From an uncultured Prevotellaceae bacterium (GTDB lineage: Bacteria; Bacteroidota; Bacteroidia; Bacteroidales; Muribaculaceae), in the NCBI GenBank assembly GCA_937898675.1, contig CALEJB010000057.1, forward strand, positions 1 to 27,819: a stretch of DNA of 27,819 nt. Reading direction: 5' to 3'. This document shows positions 13,585-21,711 of the stretch, one piece after another. A program made the translations under genes and the position numbers. The notes under the pieces are model-generated. The model did no database searches. It saw nothing but the letters and a program-made list of their open reading frames with translations, and was not told the origin of the DNA. Position 1 is the first letter of the stretch, and each line of letters opens with the position of its first letter.

Positions 13585-14901
13585 TTATTTGATTTTTGCT
13601 TGGATAGCCTGGCTCTGCTCCTCATAGCCTGGCTTGTTGAGCAGGGCGAACATGTTCTTTTTGTAGGCCTCGACGCCGGGCTGGTTGAAGGGGTTAACGC
13701 CCAGCATGTAGCCGCTCACGCCGCAGGTCTTTTCAAAGAAGTAGATCAACTGGCCCATGTAGCGCTCGCTGACGGCGGGCACGGTGATGAGTAGGTTGGG
13801 CACCCCGCCGTCGATGTGCGCCAGGCGGGTGCCGAGTTCGGCCATCTTGTTCACCTCATCAACGCGCTTGCCGGCAATGTAGTTCAGGCCGTCGAGGTCG
13901 GCGCCGTCGCTGGGGATGACCACCTCGTGCTGCTGCCCGCCCACGCTGAGCACGGTTTCAAAGATGGCGCGCTCGCCGTCTTGTATCCACTGGCCCATGC
14001 TGTGCAGGTCGGTGGTGAAATCGACGCTGGCGGGGAAGATGCCCTTGTGGTCCTTGCCTTCGCTCTCGCCGTAAAGTTGTTTCCACCACTCGGCCAAGAA
14101 GTGCAGCCGCGGGGTGAAGTTGGCAAGAATCTCTATCTTCTTGCCCGTCTGGTACAGGGCGTTGCGGGCAATGGCATACTCGAGCACCTGCTCGTCGCCG
14201 TCGCGCTCCATCTCGACGGCACCGGCCACGAGGGCGCGGATGTCAAAACCGGCCACCGCGATAGGCAACAGGCCCACGGGCGTGAGCACCGAGAAGCGGC
14301 CGCCCACGTTGTCGGGGATGACATAGGTGGCATAGCCCTCTTGGGTGGCGAGGTTGCGCAGCGCGCCGCGGCGGGCATCGGTGACGGCAATGATATTGCG
14401 CTGTGCAAATTCCTTTCCCTGCTGCTGTTCAAGCATCTCCTTGAACAGGCGGAAGGCGATGGCGGGCTCGGTGGTGGTGCCCGACTTGGAAATCACGATG
14501 ATGCCGAACTTGTGGCCATCGACCAGGTCCATCAGGTCGTGCAGGTAGTCCTCGCCGATGTTGTTGCCGGCAAACAACACCTTGGGGCTGCCGTCGCGCT
14601 TGTAGGCGGCAAAGTGGTCGCCCAGCGCCTCGATGACGGCTTTGGCGCCCAGATAACTGCCGCCAATGCCGATGGTGATGACATACTCGCAGCTGTCGCG
14701 CAACGCGCGCGCGCTGGCCTCGATGGCGCCCAACTGCTGCTCGTCGATGCTCGACGGCAGGTGCAGCCAGCCCAGGAAGTCGTTGCCCTCGCCGCTGCCG
14801 CTCTCGAGCGTCTGCTTGGCGGCCATGGCCGACAGGCGCAATGCCTGGGTGTCATAGCCCTCGAGGGCATACTTGCTGATGACTCGGATATTGTTGTCCA
14901 T
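13585..14901 (-). CDS. pgi: Glucose-6-phosphate isomerase
   Basis: Pgi interconverts glucose 6-phosphate and fructose 6-phosphate in glycolysis and gluconeogenesis. The 438-residue protein is of the short bacterial type. It shows TIGIGGSYLGAKAVIEALGDH, VISKSGTTTEPAIAFR, the DNVGGRFSVLTPVGLLP signature, FTPRLHFLAEWWKQLYGESEGKD, and the C-terminal VNPFNQPGVEAYKKNMF with the catalytic-region Lys. All active-site segments are present. It lies between the GNAT-like gene (44 bp upstream) and the CoA-transferase gene (43 bp downstream), all on the minus strand, suggesting one operon. Confidence 0.96.
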   Translation of the reverse strand: MDNNIRVISKYALEGYDTQALRLSAMAAKQTLESGSGEGNDFLGWLHLPSSIDEQQLGAIEASARALRDSCEYVITIGIGGSYLGAKAVIEALGDHFAAYKRDGSPKVLFAGNNIGEDYLHDLMDLVDGHKFGIIVISKSGTTTEPAIAFRLFKEMLEQQQGKEFAQRNIIAVTDARRGALRNLATQEGYATYVIPDNVGGRFSVLTPVGLLPIAVAGFDIRALVAGAVEMERDGDEQVLEYAIARNALYQTGKKIEILANFTPRLHFLAEWWKQLYGESEGKDHKGIFPASVDFTTDLHSMGQWIQDGERAIFETVLSVGGQQHEVVIPSDGADLDGLNYIAGKRVDEVNKMAELGTRLAHIDGGVPNLLITVPAVSERYMGQLIYFFEKTCGVSGYMLGVNPFNQPGVEAYKKNMFALLNKPGYEEQSQAIQAKIK

Positions 14902-14945
14902 GTTTCTGTACTTTTCTTTGTTTGTTATTACCTGTTTTAGTCTTG

Positions 14946-16082
14946 TTAAATCTCCTTGGTGTAGGCGCGGCGGCGCTTGTGCTGGTCATACTCGAAGTAC
15001 TCCCACTGCTTGAGCACCTTGTCGTTGGTCTCCAGCTCGATGTTGCTCTCGGCATACTTGTAGCCATAGGCGTGGAAACTCCTGATGAGGTCATCGATGA
15101 CGATGGAGTTCACGCCCTTGTTCTGGTACTCGGGCTTGACGGCGATGAGCATCAGGTCCACGGTGTCGTTGTGCTTGAAGGAGTGGAGCAGGTGCTTCCA
15201 TCCCCATGGCAGCAGGCGGCCGCGGCACTTGATGAGGGCGTGCGACATGTTGGGAATGGTAATGCCCACGCCGACGAGTTCGCGCGTTTCGTCCTTTTTG
15301 ACCACCATGCCCAAGTCGTTGAGCGGCAGCAGTGGCAGGTACATCTTGATGTAATGGTCTATCTGCCTGGGCGACAGCGGCGAGTAGCCGAACAGCTGGT
15401 CATAGGCCTCGTTGATGAGCGTGAAGATGGCCTGGCCGTAGTCCTTGACCAGTCGCTTGCGGCTGGTGTATTTGATGGCCTCCAGACCGTTGCGCTCGGC
15501 GGCAATCTTCGACACGCGGGCAATTTTCTCGGGCACTTCCTCGGGAATGGTGATGAGGAACTCGAGCCAGTCAGCGTCCTTGACAAATCCCAAGCGCTCC
15601 ATGTGCTTGGGATAGTAGTCATAGTTGTAGATGGTGGCCGAGGTGACGATGCGGTCAAAGCCCTCGACCAGCATGCCCTCTTTGTCCATGTCGGTGAATC
15701 CCAGCGGGCCGGTCAGGCTCTTCATCCCCTTGGCGCGGGCCCACTCGGTGACGGCGCCGATGAGGGCGTCAACCACCTCCTCGTCGTCGATAAAGTCGAT
15801 GAACCCGAAACGGCCCTCGGGCTTGCCTTCACGCTCGTTAACCACGCTGTTGATGATGCCGGCGATGCGGCCCACCGGCTTGCCGGCGCGATAGGCCATG
15901 AAGTAGATGGCCTCGCAGAACTCAAACGCGGGGTTCTTGTCGGGACGCAGGGTGTCCACCTCGTCGTTGACCAGGTCGGGCACATAGCACTTGCTGTCGC
16001 GGTACAGCACGTCGATGGGGTAGTGCACAAACTTGAGCAGTTCGCGCCTGGTGGGCTTTATCTCTCGGATTTCAACAGCCAT
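14946..16082 (-). CDS. GNAT-like N-acetyltransferase family protein
   Basis: The 378-residue protein resembles a group of Bacteroidales proteins annotated as GNAT acetyltransferases. The N-terminal part (about 1-190) has VEIREIKPTRRELLKFVHYP, ECEAIYF-type aromatic segments (here FEFCEAIYFMAYRAGKPVGR) and LTGPLGFTDMDKEGMLVEGF. The C-terminal part (about 240-370) has GVGITIPNMSHAL and LMLIAVKPEYQNKGVNSIVIDDL, where Q-N-K-G-V-N sits like the acetyl-CoA-binding Q/R-x-x-G-x-G/A loop. The substrate is unknown. No signal peptide is seen. It is flanked by a 33-aa microprotein upstream and pgi downstream on the same strand. Confidence 0.78.
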   Translation of the reverse strand: MAVEIREIKPTRRELLKFVHYPIDVLYRDSKCYVPDLVNDEVDTLRPDKNPAFEFCEAIYFMAYRAGKPVGRIAGIINSVVNEREGKPEGRFGFIDFIDDEEVVDALIGAVTEWARAKGMKSLTGPLGFTDMDKEGMLVEGFDRIVTSATIYNYDYYPKHMERLGFVKDADWLEFLITIPEEVPEKIARVSKIAAERNGLEAIKYTSRKRLVKDYGQAIFTLINEAYDQLFGYSPLSPRQIDHYIKMYLPLLPLNDLGMVVKKDETRELVGVGITIPNMSHALIKCRGRLLPWGWKHLLHSFKHNDTVDLMLIAVKPEYQNKGVNSIVIDDLIRSFHAYGYKYAESNIELETNDKVLKQWEYFEYDQHKRRRAYTKEI

Positions 16083-16127
16083 ATTTCGTTGATGCTTGCG
16101 GTGAATAATATTTGTTGATGCTTGTGC

Positions 16128-16229
16128 TCAGGCGGCGTTGTTCATCCACCACAGCAGGGCAAGCAGACCCACAATCAGCAGGTCCAGCTTGAGGAAAAAC
16201 CAGAAGTAGTATCGTCTCTCGGGCGTCAT
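16128..16229 (-). CDS. Candidate 33-aa single-pass membrane microprotein
   Basis: The ATG at 16229 opens 33 codons: a charged start MTPERRYY, a hydrophobic helix with a Lys/Asp pair in it (FWFFLKLDLLIVGLLALLWW), and a short tail MNNAA, with a TGA at 16128-16130. Positive residues before the helix predict the N-terminus inside. The frame fills most of the gap between the zinc-ribbon stop (16254) and the GNAT-like start (16082), on the same strand. It would be easily missed by gene callers because of its length. I know of no named family; conservation among relatives would settle it. Confidence 0.6.
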   Translation of the reverse strand: MTPERRYYFWFFLKLDLLIVGLLALLWWMNNAA

Positions 16230-16232
16230 GTA

Positions 16233-16253
16233 CTAACTCCTAACTCCTAACTC
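16233..16253 (-). repeat. Three perfect GAGTTAG heptamers
   Basis: On the plus strand CTAACTC is repeated three times without error, directly abutting the stop codon of the zinc-ribbon gene at 16254-16256. On the coding strand it reads GAGTTAG, in the same sense as the copies after dprA and the nucleoside phosphorylase. Confidence 0.85.
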
Positions 16254-17678
16254 TTAATTCACTTTGGCCCTGTCGCTGGCCAGGTCATAACTGATGGTGC
16301 CGCTGCCGGTCTGGATGTTCACTTTGCCGCCGTTCATGCTGATGCTCTTGGCGGGGTTTTTGCTGTCGCTGTAGATGCCGAAGTACTTGCGGGTGTTCTT
16401 GTTGAATCCCTGCACCGAGCCCTTGTTGTCAAGGAACACGATGTAATTGTCGTTCTCGGCCTTGGTCTTGATGTCTTTGAAGTTGATGGTGGGCTTGTCG
16501 GACATTGTGGGACGCATCTTCACCTCCTCGCCGTTTTTCAGTTTGTCCATATTCTCGGCATTGTCCTTGCTCCATTTTTCCTCGTTAGTCTGGTTGGCCT
16601 CTTCGGTGTTTGCGGCTTCTTCCTCCTCGGCCTCTTTTTCGGCGTCAAGTTCTTCCTGGGTGGGCACGTGGATGGCACCGATGTTGGCAGCCTCTTGCGC
16701 CAGGAAACGGCGCTCAACGCTGTTGGTGCTCTCGAGCGGCTGGCCATATACATACTGGCGGCCGTCGGTGCGGGAGCGCAGCTGGCCGTCATAGTTGAGC
16801 GACGTCAGGCGCTTGCCGTCCACATCAAACAGGCACAGCGTCACGCGGCCGTTCTCGCTGCCCTTGAGGTGGTCCAGCAGGGCAAAGTACAGGCATTGCT
16901 TGCCGTCCACGGTCACGGCACGGGGCACCTGCATCTGGTCGGCGATGAGGGCGTTGTTGTCCATGCTGATGGTGCGGCCGTCAAAATATTTGGTTTGCGC
17001 CAGCTCGGGGGTCCAGGTACCGCCCTGGCGGGTGAGCTTGTAGATTTTGATGAAGGGCCGGCTGGGGTCGTTCTTGTAGGTGACGCCCACGATGCACTTC
17101 AGGCTGTCGCTGGCGGGGTCGTTAAATCTCACGGCACAGGCGGGAGTGGCCTGGTCGTCGATCATGCCGGCGCGGCTCAACTCGGCCTGGAACAGGGCCA
17201 TGGGGTCTTGACTGTCGTCGGCAACCATGGCGGCGCTGTCGCCCAGTGCCTTGAGGTTGTCGTTCTCGGTGCTGTTGCAGTGGCTCAGCAGGCTCAGCAG
17301 GCCGATGAGCACTACCGCGGCGACGATGCCGATGATGAGGTTGCGGTTGAAGTTGGAACGCCTTTCGCCGCCGTTCTCCTCTTGGTCGTCATCCTGGGCA
17401 GCGGGTTTTTGCCACGCGTTGGGCTGGCGGGCCGGCCGCTGGGCTGCTGCTTGGCGCTGCTGGTTATAGGTTGTGGCAGGCGCCTGGCTGGCGGCGGGAT
17501 TGGCAGGGCGCTTCGCCTGGGTCTCAACGGCGTTGCCGCATTTTGGGCAGTATATCGACGTGGCGGGGATGCTGGCGCCGCAATGGGGGCAAGCCATGTC
17601 GGTTTTCATGCGGTAGCCGCACTGGTTGCAAAATACTGAGCCTTCAGGAACTTCGTGTCCGCAATGTTGACATCTCAT
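16254..17678 (-). CDS. Double zinc-ribbon membrane-anchored protein
   Basis: The 474-residue protein begins with two zinc ribbons (C3/C6/C17/C20 and C30/C33/C44/C47). A Gln/Ala/Pro-rich linker (about 55-95) and an acidic-then-basic stretch follow. One transmembrane helix lies at about 114-131, and a large probably periplasmic domain follows. An internal Glu-rich segment (about residues 345-375, probably coiled coil) and a C-terminal domain with repeated short beta motifs (NYIVFLDNKGSVQGFN, then YDLASDRAKVN) complete it. The ribbon would be cytoplasmic. Function is unknown. The architecture resembles the smaller zinc-ribbon/TM2 protein at 7661-8104 only at the N-terminus. Confidence 0.8.
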   Translation of the reverse strand: MRCQHCGHEVPEGSVFCNQCGYRMKTDMACPHCGASIPATSIYCPKCGNAVETQAKRPANPAASQAPATTYNQQRQAAAQRPARQPNAWQKPAAQDDDQEENGGERRSNFNRNLIIGIVAAVVLIGLLSLLSHCNSTENDNLKALGDSAAMVADDSQDPMALFQAELSRAGMIDDQATPACAVRFNDPASDSLKCIVGVTYKNDPSRPFIKIYKLTRQGGTWTPELAQTKYFDGRTISMDNNALIADQMQVPRAVTVDGKQCLYFALLDHLKGSENGRVTLCLFDVDGKRLTSLNYDGQLRSRTDGRQYVYGQPLESTNSVERRFLAQEAANIGAIHVPTQEELDAEKEAEEEEAANTEEANQTNEEKWSKDNAENMDKLKNGEEVKMRPTMSDKPTINFKDIKTKAENDNYIVFLDNKGSVQGFNKNTRKYFGIYSDSKNPAKSISMNGGKVNIQTGSGTISYDLASDRAKVN

Positions 17679-17733
17679 AGTTTTACTCGGTTTTTAATGT
17701 TTGATATGATAATTTTCAGTTTCTTTCAAACCG

Positions 17734-17741
17734 CAAAATTA
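17734..17741 (-). promoter_or_regulatory. -7 element for the zinc-ribbon gene
   Basis: On the minus strand TAATTTTG at 17734-17741 fits TAnnTTTG, about 55 bp before the ATG at 17678. The -33 region is weak. Confidence 0.45.
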
Positions 17742-17805
17742 CTATTTTACTCCGAGATAAGTCATGTTTTCCCCTAAAAAATGATTGCGTGCGCGAAAGA
17801 TGAAC

Positions 17806-17840
17806 GCCCTCGGGCCGAATAATTGTGGCGGCCCGGGGGC
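17806..17840 (-). terminator. Hairpin after psuG
   Basis: GCCCTCGGGCCG (17806-17817) pairs with CGGCCCGGGGGC (17829-17840) over 12 bp, counting one G-U pair, around an 11-nt loop. A T-rich stretch (ATTTTTTAG) lies some 20 nt further on the minus strand. It sits 45 bp after the psuG stop. Confidence 0.55.
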
Positions 17841-17884
17841 GGGGTGGGCGGTTTTGCGCCGTGGTGCTGCCGGCCTGCAATAAC

Positions 17885-18799
17885 TCACATCGCAGCCATC
17901 GCCACCGCAACTTTTGCGGCAAGGCGGGCATTGTTGAGCACGAGCTGGGTGTTGGCGTCAAGGCTGTCGCCGCCGGTGATGTCTTTAATTTTGGCGAGCA
18001 GGAATGGCGTGGTTTCTTTGCCCTTGATGCCCAGACGGCTGGCTTCGGCGATGGCGGTATCGATGGCGCTGTTGATGACATCGGCGGGCATCGAATACTC
18101 CTCGGGAATGGGGTTGGTCACCAGCATGCCGCCGCGCAGGCCCATCTCCAGTTTGGCCGCGAATGCTGCGGCGAGGGCCTCGGGACTGTCGATGCGGTAG
18201 TCCACCTTGTAGCCGCTGTGCCGCGTGTAGAAGGCGGGCAGTTCCTCGGTGCCGTACCCAATGACCGGCACGCCCTTGGTCTCCAGATATTCAAGCGTGA
18301 GCCCCAGGTCAAGGATTGACTTGGCGCCGGCGCAGATGACCATCACGGGCGTCATGGCCAGTTCCTCGAGGTCGGCACTGATGTCCATCGTCGTTTGGGC
18401 ACCGCGGTGCACGCCGCCAATGCCGCCGGTGGCAAACACCTTGATGCCCGCCATGGCAGCGATAATCATGGTCGTGGTGACTGTGGTCGCGCCATCCTCG
18501 CCACGGGCGATGAGCACGGGCAGGTCGCGGCGCGATGCCTTGGTGACGGCCTGGCCTCGTTTGCCCAAGTATTCTATTTCGTCGGGCGTGCAGCCTGCCT
18601 TGAGTTTGCCCCCAATGACAGCGATGGTGGCGGGCACCGCGCCGCCATCGCGTACGGTTTGCTCCACGCGGAGCGCAGTCTCGACATTCTGGGGGTAGGG
18701 CATGCCATGAGAAATGATGGTGGACTCCAGCGCCACCACGGGGCGCCTGGCGTCAAGTGCCTGTTGTACTTGGGGCGAAATGGATAAGTACTTGTTCAT
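17885..18799 (-). CDS. psuG: Pseudouridine-5'-phosphate glycosidase
   Basis: PsuG splits the C-C glycosidic bond of pseudouridine 5'-phosphate, giving uracil and ribose 5-phosphate in the degradative direction. The 304-residue protein shows ALESTIISHGMPYPQN near residue 23, TIAVIGGKLKAGC, FATGGIGGVHRGAQTTMDIS, a central VICAGAKSILDLGLTLEYLET and NPIPEEYSM near the end. The length is typical. It lies 40 bp downstream of psuK on the same strand, so kinase and glycosidase are made together, as in the classical E. coli pathway. The uracil can be salvaged by Upp, encoded about 2 kb beyond psuK. Confidence 0.94.
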   Translation of the reverse strand: MNKYLSISPQVQQALDARRPVVALESTIISHGMPYPQNVETALRVEQTVRDGGAVPATIAVIGGKLKAGCTPDEIEYLGKRGQAVTKASRRDLPVLIARGEDGATTVTTTMIIAAMAGIKVFATGGIGGVHRGAQTTMDISADLEELAMTPVMVICAGAKSILDLGLTLEYLETKGVPVIGYGTEELPAFYTRHSGYKVDYRIDSPEALAAAFAAKLEMGLRGGMLVTNPIPEEYSMPADVINSAIDTAIAEASRLGIKGKETTPFLLAKIKDITGGDSLDANTQLVLNNARLAAKVAVAMAAM

Positions 18800-18839
18800 T
18801 GTGTTTTGCTATTGTGTTGTAAAGTATTTCGTTTATCGG

Positions 18840-19739
18840 TCAGGCATCAACGAGCCTTGACACTTGTGGATTGACGGCCTGCGGCGTGAGCAGGGCGGCT
18901 CGGGCGGCTTTTAGTCCCGTGCGGGCGCACTCGTCCAGGGGCTTGTGCTGCAACTGGGCATGCACAACGCCGGCGGCAAAGGCGTCGCCTGCGCCCGTGG
19001 CGTTGACGACCTCGGCGGGCAGGGCGGGGATGAGTTCGTGACGCTTACCGTCGCTACAATATACCCCATTGCTGCCCAGGGTGATATACACTTGCCCGAT
19101 ACCCATCCCGACGAGGGCTTGCGCCGCCTGTTGGGCGGTCGGGGCGCCGGTGACGGCCCGGGCCTCGATGAGGTTGAGTTTGACGGCGTGCAGCCGGCGG
19201 GTACTGCTCTGCTGCAGGGCGGCTGTGGCGCGTACGGCCTTGGCGGTGCTCACGGTGTCGATGAGCAGGGGCGGGGTGCAGTGGTCGATGAGGTATTGCA
19301 CCGCCTGCTCCGGGATGTTGGTGTCGGCCACCACGGCGGACGAGGCATTGATGTCCTGCATGCGCTCCTCGAGAAATTGAGGCGTGATGTGGTCCGCGAT
19401 GCCGGTGTCGGCCACGCCGGCGACCATCTCGCCGCCCTGGTCGTTGATGCACAGGTACAGGCCGCCCGTGAGTCCCTCGCGCCGCTCGCTCAACGACAAG
19501 TCCAGTCCGACACCGCGGCACTCGCGCCAGCACATTTCGCCAAACGGTCCTCCTCCAAAGACGCTCACAAACTTCACGTCATGCCCCATGAGCCGCAGGT
19601 TGCAGGCGATGTTGCGGGCCACGCCGCCGCATGCCATCGTCACGCGCCCGGGCACCGAGTCGGCTGGCACAAAGGGGGCGGTTAATGCCGCCGATATGTC
19701 CATGTTCACGCCACCGATGATTGTGATTATTTTGCCCAT
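18840..19739 (-). CDS. psuK: PfkB-family kinase, probable pseudouridine kinase
   Basis: PsuK phosphorylates pseudouridine at the 5' position. The 299-residue protein is a ribokinase/PfkB-fold enzyme: IIGGVNMDISAAL at the start, PGRVTMACGGVARNIACNL near residue 45, and the ATP/catalytic signature NATGAGDAFAAG with the catalytic Asp near residue 250. Assignment to pseudouridine rests on the downstream psuG. I chose the ATG at 19739 (MGKIITIIGG); an in-frame ATG two codons upstream (19745) is possible. Longer starts up to 19814 would include the promoter at 19757-19788 and are rejected. Confidence 0.88.
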   Translation of the reverse strand: MGKIITIIGGVNMDISAALTAPFVPADSVPGRVTMACGGVARNIACNLRLMGHDVKFVSVFGGGPFGEMCWRECRGVGLDLSLSERREGLTGGLYLCINDQGGEMVAGVADTGIADHITPQFLEERMQDINASSAVVADTNIPEQAVQYLIDHCTPPLLIDTVSTAKAVRATAALQQSSTRRLHAVKLNLIEARAVTGAPTAQQAAQALVGMGIGQVYITLGSNGVYCSDGKRHELIPALPAEVVNATGAGDAFAAGVVHAQLQHKPLDECARTGLKAARAALLTPQAVNPQVSRLVDA

Positions 19740-19756
19740 ATCCATGATTTTTTGCG

Positions 19757-19788
19757 CAAAGTTACTTCCTTTGGCTTGCCCTTGCAAA
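19757..19788 (-). promoter_or_regulatory. Promoter of psuK-psuG
   Basis: On the minus strand TTTG at 19785-19788 (-33) and TAACTTTG at 19757-19764 (-7) are separated by exactly 20 bp, a near-ideal Bacteroidetes promoter. Initiation about 6-7 nt downstream would leave a leader of only about 6-12 nt before the ATG at 19745 or 19739. Confidence 0.72.
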
Positions 19789-19828
19789 TTTTCGCGATAA
19801 AACGGCGGTGGCATTGGACATTATTTTG

Positions 19829-19836
19829 TACCTTTG
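19829..19836 (+). promoter_or_regulatory. -7 element of the SDR-ribF-upp-nadB unit
   Basis: TACCTTTG at 19829-19836 fits TAnnTTTG, 39 bp before the ATG at 19876. The -33 region is poor. It is divergent from the psuK promoter, with under 50 bp between them. Confidence 0.45.
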
Positions 19837-19875
19837 CCAGTTGGATAGACAAGAACAATAATCACAGAATCGACT

Positions 19876-20739
19876 ATGATGACCGACAATAATATGCTGC
19901 TCGAGTCGCAGGAAAAGCCGTTGTACATCGTGACGGGCTCGACCGACAGTCTGGGAAGCGTGATTTCGCGCAAACTTGCCGAGCAAGGGGCGGCGGTGCT
20001 GCTGGCCAGCCGCGACATCAGCAAGGCCGAGAACTATGCCAACCAGTTGCGCAAGGTGACGCGCAACAAGGATATCTCCTGCCTGCAATTGGACCTCAAT
20101 TCGTTTGACCTGGTTAATGACTTCGTGCGGCGTCTGCGCGCTTTGAACCGACCGGTGGCGGCGCTGGTCAACAATGCCAGCGTGTTCCCCAACCGCAGTG
20201 TGCTGTCGGCCGACGGCTATGAGCATTCGGTGCAGGTCAACTACCTGAGCACGGCGCTGTTGTCGCTGCAGGTCTATCCGCTCATCGTGGAGGGCGGCCG
20301 CATCATCCTGTCAACGAGCATTTCGCGCCGGCTGGTGACGCTACCCTACGAGTTCCCCACGGTGTCGCATTTCACGCCTTGGGGCGCCTATGCCCAGAGC
20401 AAACTGGCGCTGACGCTGTTCTCGATATATATGTCCAGCACGATGAAGACGCGCCTGGTGTCGGTGAACTGCGTCAATCCCGGGCTGTTCAGGACGGGGG
20501 CATTGACGCTGTCGCGGTGGGTGGAGAACGCCAGCGACTACCTGAGCCGCAACCTGCCCAGTCCCGAAGCCAGCATAGTGCCCACCATGCGCGCCCTGGA
20601 GAGCCCCGACACGGGCTACATCTTCTCGGGCACCGACAAGCAGGTCAAGACATCCTCGATACTGCACAACCGCGAGATGTTTATCCGCGTGTGCAACGAC
20701 ACGATGCGCATCCTCAAGGAGCACCTCGACAAAAAGTAA
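19876..20739 (+). CDS. Short-chain dehydrogenase/reductase family protein
   Basis: The 287-residue protein has an SDR Rossmann fold: YIVTGSTDSLGSVISRKLA at the nucleotide-binding turn, LDLNSFDLV, NNASVF in the family NNAG position, and the catalytic YAQSK. Instead of the classical TGxxxGxG it reads TGSTDSLG, with Ser in place of the middle Gly, so cofactor binding may be atypical. The C-terminal part (FRTGALTLSRWVENAS) resembles retinol-dehydrogenase-like SDRs. The substrate is unknown. It is the first gene of a tightly spaced unit; ribF follows after 19 bp. Confidence 0.87.
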   Translation: MMTDNNMLLESQEKPLYIVTGSTDSLGSVISRKLAEQGAAVLLASRDISKAENYANQLRKVTRNKDISCLQLDLNSFDLVNDFVRRLRALNRPVAALVNNASVFPNRSVLSADGYEHSVQVNYLSTALLSLQVYPLIVEGGRIILSTSISRRLVTLPYEFPTVSHFTPWGAYAQSKLALTLFSIYMSSTMKTRLVSVNCVNPGLFRTGALTLSRWVENASDYLSRNLPSPEASIVPTMRALESPDTGYIFSGTDKQVKTSSILHNREMFIRVCNDTMRILKEHLDKK

Positions 20740-20758
20740 CTCACGATAGCATCAATCA

Positions 20759-21700
20759 ATGAAATTGTTGGGAGAAAATGACCGGTTGCCGCAAGGCAGC
20801 ACTGCCTGCACGATAGGCATGTTCGACGGAGTCCACTTGGGACACGCCACACTGGTCAATTTCCTCAACCGGCAGGCCGCGGCAGCGGGCAAGCAGTCGC
20901 TGGTGGTGACGTTTGTGCGCCATCCGCGGCAGGTGCTGCACCCCGATGAGCCGTTCTCGCTCATCATGACGCCCGACGACCGCATGCGCTGCATCGCCGG
21001 CCTGGGCCCCGACCTGTTGCTGCCCATGAATTTCACGCCGCAACTGGCGGCACTCGATGCCGCGCGCTTCATGCAGTTGCTGCACGACCGCTACGGCGTG
21101 GATGTGCTGGTGGCGGGCTATAACCATCACTTTGGGCACGGCATGCGGTCATTTGACGACTATTGCCGCGACGGCGAGCGCTTGGGCATCAAGGTAGTGA
21201 AGGCGCCCGAATATCTGGGAGAATACGCTCCCGTGAGCAGCACCATCGTGCGCGGCCTCATCGCTGCGGGCAAGGTGAGCGACGCCATGCACTGCATGGG
21301 ACGCCCCTTCGCGCTGACGGGCAGGGTGGTGCACGGCTTTGCCAATGGCCGCGACCTGGGATTTCCCACCGCCAACCTGGGCGAGATTGCCGCCGAGGTG
21401 ATGATGCCCCACAATGGCGCCTATGCCGTAATGGCCCATGTGGCGGGCAGATGCCTGCAGGGCATGGCCAACATTGGGCGGCGGCCCACGATGGACAACG
21501 GCAGCCATGTGAGCGTCGAGGTCAACCTGTTTGACTTTGACGGCGACATCTATGGCGAGCCGCTCACGCTGGAGTTTATCCGCTTCCTGCGCCTCGAGGT
21601 CAAGATGTGCGGGCTGGAGGAACTCAAGCGCCAACTCGCGCTCGACCGTGACAACGCCCGGCGCATATTGAACGAATATCTATCAACCCAACCAAAATAA
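20759..21700 (+). CDS. ribF: Bifunctional riboflavin kinase/FAD synthetase
   Basis: RibF phosphorylates riboflavin to FMN and adenylates FMN to FAD. The 313-residue protein has an N-terminal nucleotidyltransferase domain with GMFDGVHLGHATLV at 20-33 (HxGH-type motif, His27 and His30) and YNHHFGHGMRSF. The flavokinase domain begins near residue 180 with GRVVHGFANGRDLGFPTANL and has NIGRRPTMDNGS and the E-V-N-L-F-D-F-D-G-D-I-Y-G segment. Length is standard. It lies 19 bp after the SDR gene and 11 bp before upp, so it is probably cotranscribed. The FAD product is the cofactor of NadB two genes downstream. Confidence 0.95.
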   Translation: MKLLGENDRLPQGSTACTIGMFDGVHLGHATLVNFLNRQAAAAGKQSLVVTFVRHPRQVLHPDEPFSLIMTPDDRMRCIAGLGPDLLLPMNFTPQLAALDAARFMQLLHDRYGVDVLVAGYNHHFGHGMRSFDDYCRDGERLGIKVVKAPEYLGEYAPVSSTIVRGLIAAGKVSDAMHCMGRPFALTGRVVHGFANGRDLGFPTANLGEIAAEVMMPHNGAYAVMAHVAGRCLQGMANIGRRPTMDNGSHVSVEVNLFDFDGDIYGEPLTLEFIRFLRLEVKMCGLEELKRQLALDRDNARRILNEYLSTQPK

Positions 21701-21711
21701 CAACATTCATT

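Noticed and set aside
13816..16118. Long plus-strand open frames opposite pgi and the GNAT-like gene (13816-14940 and 14922-16118)
   Set aside because: They are low-diversity Val/Leu/Gly/Asp-rich shadow frames created by GC-rich third positions; the minus-strand genes carry all recognisable motifs.
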